Assembly: GCA_027604685.1 (NCBI GenBank)
Contig: JADHYX010000445.1
Coordinates: forward strand, 1 to 17,284
From: Lobulomyces angularis
Taxonomy: Eukaryota; Chytridiomycota; Chytridiomycetes; Lobulomycetales; Lobulomycetaceae
Direction of reading: 5' to 3'
DNA: 17,284 nucleotides
In this document: piece by piece, positions 1-9,400 of the stretch
Numbering within the stretch: position 1 is the stretch's first letter
Layout: each line of letters begins with the position of its first letter
The notes under the pieces: model-generated
Told to the model about the DNA's origin: nothing
The model's input: only the letters and a program-made list of their open reading frames with translations
The model's database searches: none
Position numbers and translations under genes: made by a program

Positions 1-13
1 CATTCACTGACGT

Positions 14-250
14 TTACTTCGCTAAGAAAGAAATATTACTTAAATACTTTAAAATCAAGAAATCTAATAACTTACTAGAGTAGGAAGAAAAGCGAGGTTT
101 TTCCATTCTTCTAAGGTGCAAACGGTTATCAACTCTAATGCAAAGGGCGGCGTAAGCTTCTAAGTTATTTGGAACAGATTCAGCGAGGGGTAAGGCATCC
201 TTAACTTGTTCAGAAAGTCCATCGTGGTATCCAAAAGTTACTAAGAACAT
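14..250 (-). pseudogene. Ty3/gypsy gag fragment
   Basis: On the minus strand an open frame reads FGYHDGLSEQVKDALPLAE, then a run ending RVDNRLHLRRMEK. This fits the C-terminal part of a Ty3/gypsy capsid (gag) domain, where a block of the type F..GL...VKD is followed by an A..IDNRL..RR helix. Gag would form the cytoplasmic virus-like particle. Only about 50 residues look like gag (about 250 down to 91). After RRMEK the frame continues as low-complexity sequence to a stop at 14. There is no start codon of its own family type, no zinc knuckle and no linked protease, so this is a relic. The upstream end is fused to an LTR tip at 250-272. Family assignment is by eye. Confidence 0.6.
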
Positions 251-272
251 CTTAAAGCTTCGATTCATTACA
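250..272 (-). repeat. LTR terminal fragment fused to gag relic
   Basis: Read on the minus strand from 272, the first 15 bases (TGTAATGAATCGAAG) are identical to the first 15 bases of the LTR that starts at 14201. The following CTTTAAGATG still resembles LTR before gag-like coding begins. An exact 15-base match at an LTR terminus is unlikely by chance, so this looks like the tip of a deleted LTR. Confidence 0.5.
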
Positions 273-433
273 GTGTGGTAAAGGCAGATTAGGGTTAACA
301 TAATCTTAAGGCTTAATGTATGTTTTAGATCAATTAAAATTAGTATAAAAAGACGTATTTTTATAACCATAAAAACCTTAGAGTTTTTAAAAGTTATAAT
401 TTATTAATACTATCTTTTTAGTATCTTAGGATC

Positions 434-553
434 CTAATATACAACACCGTCTGTGGAAGATAGTGAAACATTAACTTGACTATTTGAATATGCACTTAAC
501 AATGATCCACTTAAAAACATCACTCCTCCACTGTGAGATTTAAACCCTCTTTA
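434..553 (-). pseudogene. Ty1/copia-like RNase H fragment
   Basis: A 39-codon open stretch on the minus strand contains FKSHSGGVMFLSG and, further on, VNVSLSSTDGVVY. This matches the layout of the copia RNase H block (R-K-S-x-S-G-x-x-F-L-x-G ... W-S-x-x-Q ... V-A-L-S-S-T-E-A-E-Y). The catalytic-type E of STEAEY is replaced (STDG) and stops bound the stretch at both ends, so it is dead. It indicates a second retrotransposon superfamily beside the gypsy elements. Assignment is by motif only. Confidence 0.5.
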
Positions 554-786
554 CCTTCAAAATGCTGTTCTTTTAATCGGATGTAGTTCTTGGTTGATGA
601 AATAAAATTTTTTAAATTTTTTTTTTTTCGCCATACATTCTTTCAGGGAGTACTTTAATGAAAGTTGGATTTTTAGTAGCAACTTCTTTTGCATCAGACA
701 ATTTCTTTAATGGTCTTGGTTAAGATTTCGATTTGTTGTTGATTGTTGGAGTATTTAAAATGTTCGAGGTTTGTTTGGTTGTCAGA
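554..786. other. AT-rich stretch, no gene identified
   Basis: This contains a T-rich run at about 606-628. A 30-codon open tract on the minus strand (about 718 down to 631; it includes KKLSDAKEVATKNPTFIKV) looks protein-like, but I cannot assign it. It may be another retroelement scrap, given both flanks. Confidence 0.3.
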
Positions 787-1019
787 CATTGTACTGAAAG
801 TGGTAGTGTAGATAGTTATAATGTAGTTATGTATTTTTGTACTGAATATGGTAGTTTAGATAGTTATATTGTAGATACCATACAGCTAGGGTTTGATTGT
901 AACACTAAACCCTTTGCTTGTTTGTTCAATTAATAAAAGACTTATAACTTGATCTATTTTATACTCTTCTTATTATTATATTATTTAAGTAGAACGCCGG
1001 TTACTGCTTATCTAATACA
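787..1019 (+). repeat. LTR 3'-end fragment, forward orientation
   Basis: This stretch is the reverse complement of the 3' half of the LTR at 16318-16838. Shared landmarks are the GTACTGAAAxTGGTAGTGTAG block, the AATTAATAAAAGACTTATAA block with a polyadenylation-like AATAAA, TTTATACTCTTC, and the terminal CCGGTTACTGCTTATCTA followed by ATACA. It ends in CA at 1018-1019. Compared with the 16.3 kb copy it lacks about 74 bp just before the CCGG block. It also carries an imperfect tandem duplication of about 48 bp near 787-878. The open frame at 733-933 is only LTR sequence read through. Confidence 0.75.
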
Positions 1020-1120
1020 GACATTTATTTTTTATTTTTTTTTTATATTCAGCAAGAGTTGAAAACTGAGGAAACTTTAAAAAATTGAAATTGAAAACTA
1101 GGAAGTTAATTATTATATTA

Positions 1121-1399
1121 AGAATATGGACTATGAATTCAGGTAACTGCTTTTATGTAAAAACTTAATTATTAAATAATGCTATTTATCATAATAAAAA
1201 ATAATTCACTTGAAAAACTAACTAAAATTGTTCTTTTAAAACAAAATTTTGGATTTCAAATAAAGGAATAGAAATGAAACAAAAATATCAAACAAATTCC
1301 CAAAGATTCTTTATCTTCCAAAAAACTTCAATGAACTTCTAAAAGATTCGATTACTTTTAAAAGATGCTAAAGTCTTCTCAAAACTTCGATTCATCACA
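1121..1399 (-). repeat. LTR 5'-end fragment, reverse orientation
   Basis: Read on the minus strand from 1399 it begins TGTGATGAATCGAAG and continues through the same blocks as the LTR copies at 13911-14201 and 16600-16838 (TTTTGAGAAGACTTTAGCAT, CTTTTAGAAGTTCAT, GTTAGTTTTTCAAGTGAATT). Homology stops near 1121. The 3' half is missing here, while a 3' half in the opposite orientation sits at 787-1019. The two pieces are therefore remnants of two LTRs, or of one rearranged LTR. Confidence 0.75.
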
Positions 1400-1469
1400 T
1401 GGTTATAATAATAAATGTTATATACATAAGTAAATTTGTTGACAGCTCAAAAAAAAACAAAAACAAAAC

Positions 1470-1730
1470 TTGGCATCCAAAAGTACTATACAACTGTTTG
1501 GTTACAAAAGTTACAAATATTTTGTTCCAGCTGCACTCATAACACAACTGCAGGTGTTGCTTATTCTCAGGGAACGATGTGCTGATTTTCTATGCGGTAT
1601 TGCCAATAGTATCTTTTTAAGTGTAAACTTCAATTTAAGGTGGAGGATTGTAGAAGTAAAATACATCGCAGAGGGAATCTTTTTGCACTATAAATTATTG
1701 GACTTCTTTAAGCCAATTGGAAAGGTTTAG
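1470..1730 (+). CDS. unrecognised 86-codon open frame
   Basis: The frame opens at a TTG codon, with no ATG at its start, and ends at TAG in 1728-1730. It is less biased to Lys/Asn than chance AT-rich frames and includes a hydrophobic stretch (VPAALITQLQVLLIL) and a tract containing RERCADFLCGIANS. I do not recognise a domain. Its position between LTR debris (1121-1399) and a retropepsin fragment (2012-2230) makes a retroelement relic as likely as a host exon. No splice partner is evident. Confidence 0.2.
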   Translation: MASKSTIQLFGYKSYKYFVPAALITQLQVLLILRERCADFLCGIANSIFLSVNFNLRWRIVEVKYIAEGIFLHYKLLDFFKPIGKV

Positions 1731-2011
1731 TTTAGAAAGTTTTTTTTTTTTTCATAAATTACTCCATTAATCAGTAAATATTCAGTGTATTGCTTATATT
1801 TCCAAAAAAAAGCTTTTTCTTATAAAAAAATTTGCTTTGTTGATTAAACTGATATCTAAACAAACTTTTGTTTGCTGTAAATGAAGTCCCTATGCCGTAA
1901 AAATTTCAACTCTATCATATCATTATATAGTATAATTTTAACAAATTTAAAAGAATCCCTTTCCCTTTAAAAAATCAAGAAAAAACAAAAAATATTTCAG
2001 TAACAACATAG
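1731..2011. other. AT-rich stretch, nothing identified
   Basis: Poly-T and poly-A runs (for example 1740-1752) and stops in all frames. No motif or repeat seen. Confidence 0.4.
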
Positions 2012-2230
2012 TTATCATCCACGCACATAAAAAAATTAAACCTTCCTTGTCAGAATCAATATCACAACCTTATTATTATCAACACCCTAGCGTGGATAGA
2101 TTCTGGATCTTCCAGAAATTTTGTTAGCGAATCTTTAGTAAAACAATATTCCATACCAAGAATTAAAAACTCACAACCAACCGAAGTGTATTGGATAAGC
2201 AATAACCACTGGTCATCTTCAATGGTATAA
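2012..2230 (+). pseudogene. Ty3/gypsy aspartic protease (retropepsin) fragment
   Basis: An open frame of about 72 codons contains LAWIDSGSSRNFVSESLVKQ. This is the active-site segment of a gypsy-type retropepsin: the usual form is L-I-D-S-G-A/S followed by x-N-F-I-S and a helix ending V-K-x-L. In an intact element the protease lies between gag and reverse transcriptase and cuts the polyprotein, with the DSG aspartate as catalytic residue. Here the frame is closed upstream by TAG (2009-2011) and downstream by TAA (2228-2230) before the flap region, and no linked reverse transcriptase follows. It is on the plus strand, opposite to the large pol at 14-17 kb. The function call is firm; the element family is not known. 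Confidence 0.7.
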
Positions 2231-2337
2231 TAAACCAGCAAAGGTTTAATGTAACGAAGAAACTATAATTTGTTCCACTACCATTTTAAGTAAAATTGTC
2301 CTAGTAAAACTTGATTTAATAAACCTACTTTGAATAA

Positions 2338-2440
2338 ATAACTTGATCTTTGGTAATCTACAAATCTTTTATAGTTATCTTCTACCTATTTCAATGTATC
2401 GTCTTAGTATTCTTGAGGTGTTTGAATGCTGGATACTGTA
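2338..2440 (-). pseudogene. decayed integrase C-terminal fragment
   Basis: On the minus strand this stretch aligns at nucleotide level with the pol region at about 14675-14790, which encodes VSTLDRIQLAQEYLDVTLKK and the following helix. Shared blocks include CAAGAATACTxAGACG, GATxACTATAAA and AGATCAAGT. It has an approximately 11-base deletion and in-frame stops, so it encodes nothing. It is a scrap of the same or a closely related chromovirus. Confidence 0.65.
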
Positions 2441-3021
2441 ATAAATTAGTTAATTTATTTATTTGAAGAAATAATCTATTTCTAGTTAGTCATGATTCTA
2501 AATACTTGTTCTGCTCATTAAAACATTATGCTCTACTCATTAAAATATTATGTTCAAAATACTTGTATTGCTCAATAATACATTTGTTTAAAAATACTTG
2601 TTTTGCTCAATAATACATTGTGTTTTAAAAAATACACGTACAATATGATTATAATTACTTTTTCTTTCTCAGTAAAACAGTTTTTTTGACTAAATTGTTC
2701 CTGGAATAACTGAAAATTGAAACTTCTTGATATTACATTGATCACTGCGAGATGGTTTTTTGATTATAAAAATTATTTTCGAAACCGTCCCATCAATCAA
2801 GTAGAGTTTAGTTTAACTCAATTTTAGTTTGTTGATATTTGAACGCCACACCAACAGCCGCACTAAATGAGGCGCAAAATAAAAATTAAAATAAAATTTT
2901 GTTTTTTTTTTTAATTTTTCATAATAAAAAAATTCAAATTTTTTTTTTTTTTTTTTTTTTTCATCAAATATCTTAAGAATATTAATATCTCTAGGATTTT
3001 TTTCTTTTAAAAATTAGGTAA
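2441..3021. other. AT-rich region upstream of the phosphatase gene
   Basis: Apart from the tandem repeat at 2499-2628 I see no coding sequence. A T run of about 23 bases ends at 2962, roughly 60 bp before the phosphatase start. The promoter of that gene presumably lies here, but no defined element can be picked out. Confidence 0.4.
2499..2628 (+). repeat. imperfect tandem repeat, about 33 bp unit, four copies
   Basis: Units start near 2499, 2531, 2557 and 2591. The consensus is close to AAATACTTGTTTTGCTCA followed by ATAATACATTGTGTTT. The second unit has lost its first part. It lies between retroelement debris and the phosphatase promoter region. Confidence 0.65.
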
Positions 3022-4742
3022 ATGTTGGGTTTTCAAAAAAAAAGTTTAAACTTACTGAAACTTTCAGTAGAAAAAACTGAAACAGGGTTGATGCAACTCA
3101 ATTTAGGCGACCATGAAGTAAAAATTAGACAGGAACCTGAAAACATACCTCCCAATCAATCGAAATTATCAAAATTAACACAAATTAAAACAAATTCTTT
3201 AGAAAGCCCCGCTGAGAATAATATATTTGTTGCTATTGCTTCGCAGGAAGGCTTTAAATACATAAATAACGTTAAGCACCAGTTACATTCAAAAATGGAA
3301 GATTTTTCCGTTCCTGCACTGACAATGAGTGAAAGTTGGTATTAATTTCATTAATTTTCTACATGTTAAGTTTACTTATTTTATTCTTTTATAGTTTATC
3401 TTTCAAAACTTCTTTTGATAATAATCATGTCTTCATTTTGGCAGATGGTCATGGTGGAGCAGATGCTGGAGAATTTATGGCAAATAGAATTTCCGATTTA
3501 ATAAAAATTTTTATCAATAATGAAAATAATGTGGAATGGAATTTAAATCTTCAACAAGATTCCTTAAAAATGAAATTAGGTTTAGAGGAAATATTTAATA
3601 AAGTTGATAAGGAGTATTGTGAAAAAAAAATTTTGGAATATACAGAATTTAAAAATATGCTAGAAAACAAAGACATTAAAGAATCTGTTAACAAACCAGT
3701 TGATGATGGTACAAAAAATACTGAAATTTAAAATAAATTAAAAGTTTTTTCCAAGGCTGTACCTTGATTGCGAACATATTGATTAACTCAATTCACGGAA
3801 AGTGGTTAGTCAATGCAAATGTTGGGGACAGTAGGTATACTAATAAAATATTTCATAACTTACCTAATTTGTATCCAATTTAAAGAACAATTGTAAGCCA
3901 ATTAAAATTGAAATCAAAGACTTTATCATCACCGTTAAGTTCGGCGCATTTGAACCTGGATTCCACACAACCACAAATTGAATCTATCACCAAAAAAAAA
4001 ACCAACTTATTACAAAAAATGCATCGATCTCTAAGTGAACCAATTTTAAGCAAAAATGGTTTAAATGGGAGCAATGGAATACTATTCCAATCCGTTGATC
4101 ACAATATGTCACATGTAGTAAAGTTAAATTTTATTAATGATAATGGTGGTAAATTTTTATCTCCCTTTGCAAACTTCATTGATCCTAATTTGATACCAAA
4201 TTCTTCGAGTATATATTCCCCTTTTCAAACTTCCAGAGTTTATAGACCGGCAAGTGATCAAGTGAAGCAGATTGGAGTTTCCCACAAACGAACTTTAAAT
4301 TTGTCTTCCACAATGGGGGATCTCTTATTCAAAATAGAACCTGCTGTTTTATGTTCTAAACCTGATATTAGCATTGTAAAACTGGACTCAAATGAAAAAA
4401 CACTGGTTAAATTAAAATAAAAATAAAATAAAATAAAAAAATCATGCGAATGGTTTATTAATAGGTACATTTATACTTTAGTTAGTTGCTGCTACTGATG
4501 GAATTTGGGATCATTTGAGAGTTAGAGATTCAAAATCTCAAAATGAGCAAGTTTTTCAATTTTTAAATGATGAAATAAATGGTTTTTTTCACTCAAAGGT
4601 CTACAACGAAGATTTGTTAGAAGAAAAGTTTTTAAACTTGGCGAAGAAAATGGTTATTAGAGAAAATAGTCAAACAAAACTATTTGATTCAAGATTTTGC
4701 ATTAGATTTGATGATGCGATGGTTCAATTGATCCTTATTTAA
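3022..4742 (+). CDS. PP2C-type Ser/Thr protein phosphatase, five exons
   Basis: This encodes a metal-dependent PPM/PP2C phosphatase, which removes phosphate from Ser/Thr. My model joins exons 3022-3338, 3395-3708, 3756-3834, 3886-4405 and 4482-4742 (496 aa). Introns are 56, 47, 51 and 76 bp with donors GTATTA, GTACAA, GTATAC and the weak GTTAAA; all phases close. Family motifs appear in order: MED (E93, D94), FILADGHGG (DGHGG 123-127), PVDDGCTLIA (split by intron 2), NANVGDSR (230-237), VAATDGIWD (D416) and RFDDAMV (D487, D488). These supply the expected metal-binding acidic residues, so activity is likely. Between GDSR and the next conserved block lies a Ser-rich insert of roughly 50-60 residues, longer than usual. 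The start is the first ATG after a T-rich leader. No signal peptide or membrane segment is evident, so cytosol or nucleus is inferred. AATAAA at 4749-4754 may direct polyadenylation. It is convergent with the velvet gene at 5194. Confidence 0.92.
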
Positions 4743-5193
4743 AAAAGAAATAAAAGTTAAAACAGAGTAATATACGGAACTTGATTTATTTATTTATTCT
4801 ATATCTATAATTACATTTTTTATAAAATTACACTTGCAAATTTTTTTTGCTAAGATTTATTTAATTATTTTTTTTTTTTTTTTTCTACTTTAATTCTTAG
4901 ATTATTATTTACTTAAGATATTTTATTATTATTATTATTAAATTTTAATTTTAAATGTATTTTCCCGTTTATTTAAGCAAATTTTGTATAGTTTTCAGTT
5001 CTTTTTTATATTTCTTTTTTCGTATTTTAGTTAAAAAAATGTATTGAAATTAATGAAAAAAAAAAAAAATTAAATTAAAAATATAAATTACAAAAAAATA
5101 ATAAAAAGATTAAAATCTTACTACAAAATTAAAGAACGAAAAAAAAGAAAGTATGAAAAAAAATTTTTGCTTAAATAAATGTAATTAAATTTT
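4743..5193. other. AT-rich intergenic region between convergent genes
   Basis: This holds the 3' ends of the phosphatase and of the reverse-strand velvet gene. It has homopolymers, an (ATT)n run near 4925-4940 and an AATAAA at 4749-4754. No open frame or RNA gene seen. Confidence 0.5.
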
Positions 5194-6431
5194 TCAATTT
5201 CTAACTGAAAGCTTTAGGCCCTGCGTCTTAAAAACTTTAGTGATTTGAGATGATTTCAACATTCCAGGAAATTCCCTAGCAGTTATAGCAACAAAATTTT
5301 CACTAAAAATGTCCGTTTTTATTGTAGCCTTAGACACTAAACAATCATTTTCATCCTCACTATAGTAAAAAAACCACAATATTAATAAAATACAATATTA
5401 TAGAAAAAAAGAAAAAAAAAAGAAAAAAATTACCTTTCCAGATCGTAAAATTTAAATTTCAAGGAAAATCTACCTTGATATCTAACTGATATATCATCAA
5501 AAACAAAAAACGTCCCAGTCCTTCCGAGATCATCCAACTTACAAAAAATAAATTTTTTTTAAATTTTATTTTTTAAATTAAAATTTTTTTTACCAAAACT
5601 CGACTGCCCATCACTAAGTCACCTAATATTAATGGTAAATCTTTGTTTATTCTTTTTCGTATTTTTGCTCTTTCAGTCTTTGCTTCATTCCATAGCTCAA
5701 CTCTCATTATAAAAAAACCGCTATCTTTAATACTAAAAATTATTAATCAAATAATTATATTTTTTATTTTTTTTTTTTTTTGTTTCGACTTACAAAAGTC
5801 TTAAAAAATGTTAGAAAAAAATGTAAAAAAAAAAAAATAAAAAAGGAGAAATTGATATGAAAAAACATACATTGGATATAATTGACCAGCTTCATCAACC
5901 TCTAACACCTCCACTATTGGGGGCTAAGCATTTTTAAAAAAAAAAAAAAAAAATTGTATAATGCATTAGTTAATATTTTTTAATCGATTTACTAATAATT
6001 TTTATACTGGATCTATAGTTCGTCTGTCTTTATCAGACCCACCACACATTCTGACGTGGACGGGTTCTTGCCTCATTACCAGCTTATATCTAAAAAAATA
6101 AAAAATTAAATTAAATTTAAAATTAGAGTTTTATAAAAAAAGATTTAATTAGTTCAACAAGAAAAAAATAAAAGAACTTTTTTTTTTTTCGAAACAGGGG
6201 ATTAAAAAAATTCATAAAAAAAATTAAAAAAAAAAAATGCTCATACTGTTTATTTCCCTCAATAGATCTATGTTTCATTCTACGTAGAGAAGATTCTAAT
6301 AAATCATTTGAGCTTACATCTGCTTTTAGGGAGTTGGTGGTATTAAATTGAGAATTGTCTTCATTATCAATTGAGTCAAATATCCTTTTCTTTTTATTTT
6401 GTACATCTGCTGTAGTAACGTCGTTTATCAT
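5194..6431 (-). CDS. velvet-domain regulator, copy A, six exons
   Basis: Velvet proteins are fungal nuclear regulators with an NF-kappaB-like DNA-binding fold that act as homo- or heterodimers in development and secondary metabolism. Exons on the minus strand: 6431-6247, 6089-6008, 5923-5871, 5732-5594, 5537-5434 and 5359-5194 (242 aa); introns are 157, 84, 138, 56 and 74 bp. The domain spans about residue 63 to the C-terminus, with YKLVMRQEPVHVRMCG, SDKDRRTIDPPP (split by intron 2), GTFFVFDDISVRYQGRF, AREFPGMLKSSQITK and FKTQGLKLSVRN in family order. The first 60 residues are polar, include KKKR (possible nuclear signal) and the motif LLESSLRRM shared with copy B. It is shorter than VeA, VelB or VosA: no C-terminal extension and no large loop insert. 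The ATG at 6429-6431 is the first in frame. It is the inverted paralogue of the gene at 11740. Which velvet subfamily is undecided. Confidence 0.93.
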
Positions 6432-9400
6432 TAAAATAGATATATTTGATCTATTTTTTTGTTGTTTAAAACAAAAGAATTAAATTTTAAAAACTCGATA
6501 AAAACAACTCTAAAACTTTGTAACAGGTAGATAGTAAAAGCTTAATAACAAAGGTTTGAGAAGTCAGGTTGTTTTTGGAAATATTTTTATTCTTTATTAT
6601 AATCTAATATTTTTTCTTTTTTTTTAAAAAATTGTTAATTTTTTGTAATTGGGAAAATGTTCCTTGAAACATTATATAAGGCATCCGAGTGGTGTGGATC
6701 GCATAAATTCCCCAAACTATGGAAGTAGTAGGTATTTTTTATTATATATAATACTCTCTTCTTTTCAATCATCAACCAAATTTAAGCTGTAAAATTTGAA
6801 TTTTTAGAATATTCTAGTTTACTTAAATTTTTTGCTCAATTTTTAAGGTGAAATAGCGTTATACTTTTTATTATATTAAAAAACCGCTCAAAATTTTTTT
6901 TGGATATAACTTTTTACACTTTCGTTTATCATATTTCGCTCTGGAAATAATCCTCCTGTTTTATGTTGTGTAAGAATCTTAATTACATTTTATTGCGACA
7001 CTACTATGAGTAGTAATTAATTATACCTTTTCTTTAGACTTGTTTTACTAGCTAAAGGCGGACCTTTTGTAATAATTGTTTTAAAAGGAAAGCTTCTTTA
7101 TCTGAAATGTTAACTAATTTACGGTATTTAAAAAAACAAACCTTTAAACTTTCATTTTTATAAATCTACCTCTTAAATACTTTATGATGCTGATTTTTCT
7201 TTTTTTCATGTTTCAAGTTTTTGTTTCAAGTGATTATGCTAAACCTTTGCCTGATTTTAAAAATCCATTCCTCTTGTTTTTCAGTGTTAATAACATTTAT
7301 TTAATTTTTATGTATTAGGTGTGAAAACACCATAAAAATTTATGGACTCATAATACATATTTTTATCCTGATATGTATCAAAAATTTTCTCGACACTGCT
7401 GTAGCAACCACAGAAAGAGATTAAATGTTGTAAAATTATTAATTCTAATGAAGAGGAAGAGGTTTTTGTGCTTAATCTAGTTTTAATTTAATTTAGGATG
7501 GTTATGTTGATGTGATATGTGACAAAAATATATTGTTATTCAATTATTATGAACAAAAACAAGAGGCGCAAAGGGAAAGGTTTTGTTATCATTTTTTTTT
7601 ATTTATTCTTTAATTTTCTAATTATTTTTATCAAGAGTATTAAATTATTTAATTTTTTTTTTGTTTTTAATTGTATAGGAAACAACAATTTAATTTTTCC
7701 ATTCTAAAATGTAGAACTTTCATTTAATTTATTCGCATTGCAGAAGAAAGGCTAGAAATTCTAGATTACCAAACTTCTAAGTGAGTTGTATCTCCGAAAA
7801 AACTACGTTGAGAGTTTCTGGCTGCTTTGAATTCCAACGGAAACTTGGTCCTTACTGAGGTGAATTCTGAAACAAATAAAAAATTATGTTTCTATTACAC
7901 TGCGAATTATGAAAGTCAAATAACAATTTTACTATTACATAATGTATCAAAAAAAATGGAATTTCGAAAAAAGTAAAAATTTGGAGTTTAATTATTTGTA
8001 AGGTTTTCAACTGAAGAAATTTTTACTCAGTGATACTTTTTATATTCTAATTAATTATTTTTAATATTTTAGGTTTAACTCACAAATTTCTGTTCTCAAC
8101 ATTTACAGTAAACAGAAACTTTTCATTATATGCCCGCCTTCAAACACAGAAAGATAGAAAAATTATGTAAATAATTTCTTAAGAAAACAATTATAAAAAC
8201 AACTATACATCTTATATCTTTGAATTACATTTTAAGAATATTTTATTGAAGTAAAATTTCATAATCATTCTAAATTTTACTATCCATGAATGACTACAAA
8301 GACCTCGCAAAATTTTTCTGTTCTTACAAATCACAACTTCTATAAATTATATGTAATCTCATTTTTATATGAAGCATACTGTTAAAAAAATTACTCATTT
8401 TTTTTTTTGAGTAAAAAAAAAATTTTCTAGTAATATAATTTTTTTTATTAGAGGATAAATTATATTGCTCAAAAACATACTGAATAGAAATCGGTTTATA
8501 TTTGATTTTATTGTAATATTATTAAATGCTATCTCCAAATAACTTGTGGATATCATTGTTATTATTTTGTTAGGAAATCAATTCTTATAAAGTGACAATT
8601 TTGTTTGTTAAACTACTGTTTTTTATTTATGAATAAAAAGATATAGATGGATTTGATATAAGCGGTAACTATAAAAGTAAACACTAGAGGCAGCAAATTT
8701 ATTTTTAATTTCTTTTACTTGAGGATAGAGAACGTATGTGTGAGACAGTCTGATGTATTTAATTAATCAACCCCTTAGTGCTATGAATTAACGATAATTT
8801 TTTTTTCATGTTTTATAAAGTGTTAGAAAAATCAGCAAAGCTAGGATCGCTTTTAGCGAAGTTCCTTGGACTCAAAAAAAAAATACAAAATTTTAGCAAC
8901 TAGTGTAAATGGACCCAAAAAATTTATTATTGGTTTAAAACTCACTTTTTGACAAGGTTCTTAACGATAGCTCGGAAACAACCTAGATTTAAATTCTGAG
9001 TTCGCCGTATCAACCAAATTCGCCAATTCTGAGCAGGAATACATGAATTATTCAGTTAGGTTTTGATTACAGAAAATTTATTGAAAAAAACCAAGTCGTA
9101 AACTTAAAATGTGAATCAGAAATTTTTTTTTTTGTTAAAGTGACTTTCTATTTTATTGAGTAATTTTTTATTTGTAGTGAGTGTTAAGCAATGTAAAATA
9201 TACAGCGCAATAGCTCTTAGTTTTTCTTTAATAATTTTTTAGTCCTTTCCATTAACCAAATTTTAAAAGTAGCATTCAACGGAAGAAAGCTTAAAAAGAT
9301 AGTTATAAGGAAACTGTCTTCTAAAAGTATGCCATAAAACGTTTTTAGGATATTTTTTGTATGCATTCTGCAATAAAAATGAATATTTCTAAGTTTTAAT

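Noticed and set aside
733..933. 66-codon plus-strand open frame
   Set aside because: It lies within, and takes its length from, the LTR 3' fragment and its internal duplication; no protein motif.
3336..3731. Stand-alone reading of the DGHGG-containing frame as its own gene
   Set aside because: Its first part is intron 1 and its last residues are intron 2; it is exon 2 of the PP2C gene, shown by phase and motif continuity on both sides.
3880..4470. Minus-strand open frames opposite PP2C exon 4
   Set aside because: Antisense shadows of a well-supported coding exon, with no motifs.
6123..6246. Continuation of velvet copy A exon 1 frame into a Phe/Lys-rich tail
   Set aside because: It is intron 1 sequence (GTATGA donor at 6246); splicing to 6089 restores the velvet YKLVMRQ block.
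7374..7727. Possible SRP68-like gene (YQKFSRHCCSNHRKRLNV resembles the YQRYRxYCxxRLRRLRK block)
   Set aside because: The match is short and needs several residue shifts, the frame closes at a TGA upstream with no acceptor, and the downstream model ends after about 40 residues. Too weak to name.
7775..7872. Minus-strand open stretch (includes VRTKFPLEFKAARNSQR) after a TTTGTTTCAG acceptor-like site
   Set aside because: A 32-codon stretch overlapping an equally open plus-strand frame; no partner exon or family, so neither strand can be preferred.
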